This document shows, piece after piece, positions 63,159 through 64,000 of a stretch of 64,000 nucleotides of DNA (its first letter is position 1; each line of letters begins with the position of its first letter). Origin of the DNA: Ignavibacteriales bacterium UBA1304 (GTDB lineage Bacteria; Bacteroidota; Ignavibacteria; Ignavibacteriales; Ignavibacteriaceae); contig DBTY01000007.1 in NCBI GenBank assembly GCA_002307295.1, forward strand, positions 44,891 to 108,890, in the 5' to 3' direction. Position numbers and translations under genes: made by a program. Below the pieces are notes generated by a model, which did not search any database, was not told the origin of the DNA, and was given only the letters and a program-made list of their open reading frames with translations.

Positions 63159-63187
63159 AAACTAATACAAAATTATTTTATTGTCAA
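63159..63187 (-). promoter_or_regulatory. Promoter of the thr operon
   Basis: TTGACA (minus 63187-63182), a 17-base spacer and TAGTTT (63164-63159) form a promoter with a perfect -35 and a weak -10. The start would be near 63152, about 7 bases before the leader ATG, matching the short leaders of the metX and ilv units. Confidence 0.45.
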
Positions 63188-63482
63188 ATGAATTGATGTT
63201 AAGAATTTGTTTTAATTTGCCCAACCTTAATTTTTAAGGCTGCATATAAATAAGATGAAAAGCAGCGCTAACCGGATAAAAAATAAAATTTTTATAAATG
63301 TAATAAAATAAATTTCTTTATTGTCACATTGTATAATTATTCATTTATATGTTTTAGATTTTAATATGCTTGGTCTTATTCTGTATTGAACTGTTTTATT
63401 TGTTATGCTGTTTACTTTAGAAATAGAAGCGAGTAGCGGACGATTGAGCAATATTAAGAAATAGTTATTTGGCAAAAATGCC
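63188..63482. other. Divergent thr-ilv intergenic region
   Basis: This AT-rich stretch between the two divergent attenuated operons holds no visible gene. It must contain the upstream parts of both promoters. I see no strong palindrome or repeat in it. Confidence 0.5.
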
Positions 63483-63511
63483 TTGACATCTAATTCAGCA
63501 TCAATTATATT
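63483..63511 (+). promoter_or_regulatory. Promoter of the ilv leader
   Basis: TTGACA (63483-63488), exactly 17 bases, then TATATT (63506-63511) give an almost consensus sigma70 promoter. Transcription would begin near 63518, 13 bases before the leader ATG. Confidence 0.75.
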
Positions 63512-63530
63512 GCTATTCAAATTAAAAAAT

Positions 63531-63719
63531 ATGCAAAACACAGCAAAAAATATTATTAAAAATTATGTTAATGGAGCCGCCACAAACGGTAACAGAAGAG
63601 TTGTGTTTGGTTCTACAAGAATCTTATCTATAGATATTCTACTCCTTGGGATTACCAATATTATTATTAGCGTGAACGTGATTATTATTACCGTGCTCGG
63701 TCTTAATATTCTTAGCTAA
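63531..63719 (+). CDS. ilvL: Ile/Leu/Val-rich leader peptide of the ilv operon
   Basis: A 62-residue ORF from ATG 63531 to TAA 63717-63719. The last 32 residues contain 11 Ile, 7 Leu and 3 Val, including NIIISVNVIIITVLGLNIL, so 21 of 32 are branched-chain residues. This enrichment is the signature of ilv attenuator leaders. The stop is 4 bases before the 5' arm of the first hairpin, so a ribosome at the stop would cover it. The leader is longer than E. coli ilvL (32 residues); an internal GTG start near 63602 could shorten it. Very short 5' UTR. Confidence 0.8.
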   Translation: MQNTAKNIIKNYVNGAATNGNRRVVFGSTRILSIDILLLGITNIIISVNVIIITVLGLNILS

Positions 63720-63723
63720 TAGC

Positions 63724-63785
63724 TTAGGTCAACCCCAATCAACAAACAAACAAAAAATTAAAAAATGAGATTAGGGTTGACCTAA
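63724..63785 (+). promoter_or_regulatory. ilv leader long stem (2:3)
   Basis: TTAGGTCAACCCCAATC (63724-63740) pairs with GATTAGGGTTGACCTAA (63769-63785), 16 of 17 pairs, around an A-rich 28-base loop. It starts 4 bases after the leader stop. It is mutually exclusive with the smaller hairpin at 63769-63787. Confidence 0.7.
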
Positions 63786-63787
63786 TC
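63769..63787 (+). promoter_or_regulatory. ilv leader small hairpin (3:4), possible attenuator
   Basis: GATTAGG and CCTAATC form a perfect 7-bp stem with a 5-base loop, using the 3' arm of the long stem. It is not followed by a T-run, so it is not a canonical intrinsic terminator. Termination, if any, may be Rho-dependent. Confidence 0.5.
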
Positions 63788-63855
63788 CCAGAAGCGTCGT
63801 ATCTATATAGTTTTTGTTTGTATTCTGATTTGTAAAATAATTCTGAGGTTAGTTT

Positions 63856-64000
63856 ATGAAAAAAGATGAGTCGTTGATGACAGGCGCAGAGATTTTTTTT
63901 GAATGTTTACGACAGGAAAAAGTCGATTATATTTTCGGATATCCAGGCGGAGCCGTGCTAAAGTTATATGAGCAGCTTTACGACGTAGATTTTTTAAAAC
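63856..64000 (+). CDS. ilvB: Acetolactate synthase large subunit, N-terminal part (partial)
   Basis: The first 48 codons of a gene running off the window. After a short N-terminus the residues read MTGAEIFFECLRQEKVDYIFGYPGGAVL, quoted here only in part as VDYIFGYPGGAVL, the conserved opening of thiamine-diphosphate-dependent acetolactate synthases. The enzyme makes acetolactate or acetohydroxybutyrate, the first common step to Val, Leu and Ile. GAGG lies 7 bases upstream of the ATG at 63856. The branched-chain leader and alternate hairpins immediately upstream support both the identity and attenuation control. Confidence 0.9.
   Translation, partial: MKKDESLMTGAEIFFECLRQEKVDYIFGYPGGAVLKLYEQLYDVDFLK

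Noticed and set aside
63341..63541. Minus-strand ORF of 66 codons in the thr-ilv gap
   Set aside because: AT-rich, no family signature or RBS, and it overlaps the ilv leader promoter.

Overview
AT-rich bacterial chromosome with dense, mostly operonic genes, an LPS outer membrane (Kdo synthesis and Lpt genes) and a type IX secretion signature: an M1 peptidase carries a C-terminal YPNPFNPS-type sorting domain, and a PorV/PorQ-family protein lies nearby. Together with the MoxR-Bat cluster, the GatC gene and a DUF4905-type gene this points to the Bacteroidota/Chlorobiota/Ignavibacteria group, most likely Ignavibacteria. This is inference from protein style, not from a marker gene. I saw no tRNA, rRNA, CRISPR array, transposase or prophage.

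Layout. 1-190: end of pdxJ and its terminator. 295-2190: a CocE-like lipoprotein hydrolase. 2197-9540 (minus): leuS, serS and a heterodimeric ABC exporter pair. 9541-9937: a gene-free stretch with three REP-like palindromes. 9938-14752: lysA, an LD-carboxypeptidase and priA. 14838-15677 (minus): a Yip1-type membrane protein. 15865-20397: tnaA, a DUF4905-like gene, AMMECR1, MEMO1-like and a DUF2520-like gene. 20416-24260: T9SS-tagged M1 peptidase and glyS. 24440-29000: TPR protein, PorV/PorQ-like protein, lipoprotein and an RlmI-type methyltransferase. 29221-37446: MoxR, DUF58 and BatA-E-like genes. 37531-38058: two small secreted cysteine proteins. 38133-42253: M48 protease, gatC, kdsB, a free-standing B12-binding subunit and a membrane acyltransferase-like protein. 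42288-47808: ruvB-kdsA-kdsD-lptC-lptA-lptB. 47900-54378 (minus): a GT39-type glycosyltransferase, a secreted protein, a GNAT, a receiver-only protein and an NtrC-type regulator with its PAS kinase. 54635-62972 (minus): thrA-asd-thrB-thrC-proC, then metX. 63531-64000: start of an ilv operon.

The most notable content is regulatory. Three amino-acid biosynthesis units in the last 8.5 kb each begin with a good sigma70-type promoter, a very short 5' UTR, a small leader ORF enriched in codons for the pathway's end product, and mutually exclusive RNA hairpins. They are a Thr-rich leader before thrA, a Met-rich leader before metX (with two tandem terminators) and an Ile/Leu/Val-rich leader before ilvB. 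They cover the branches of the aspartate family: aspartate to homoserine to Thr or Met, and Thr onward to Ile. These are predicted ribosome-mediated attenuators, and I know of no precedent for the Met-rich one. A second unusual signal is a pair of genes (glyS and a lipoprotein) whose strong GGAGG ribosome-binding sites point at ATC or ATT start codons. A third is a possible sigma54 promoter and a 27-bp palindrome around the NtrC-type two-component locus.
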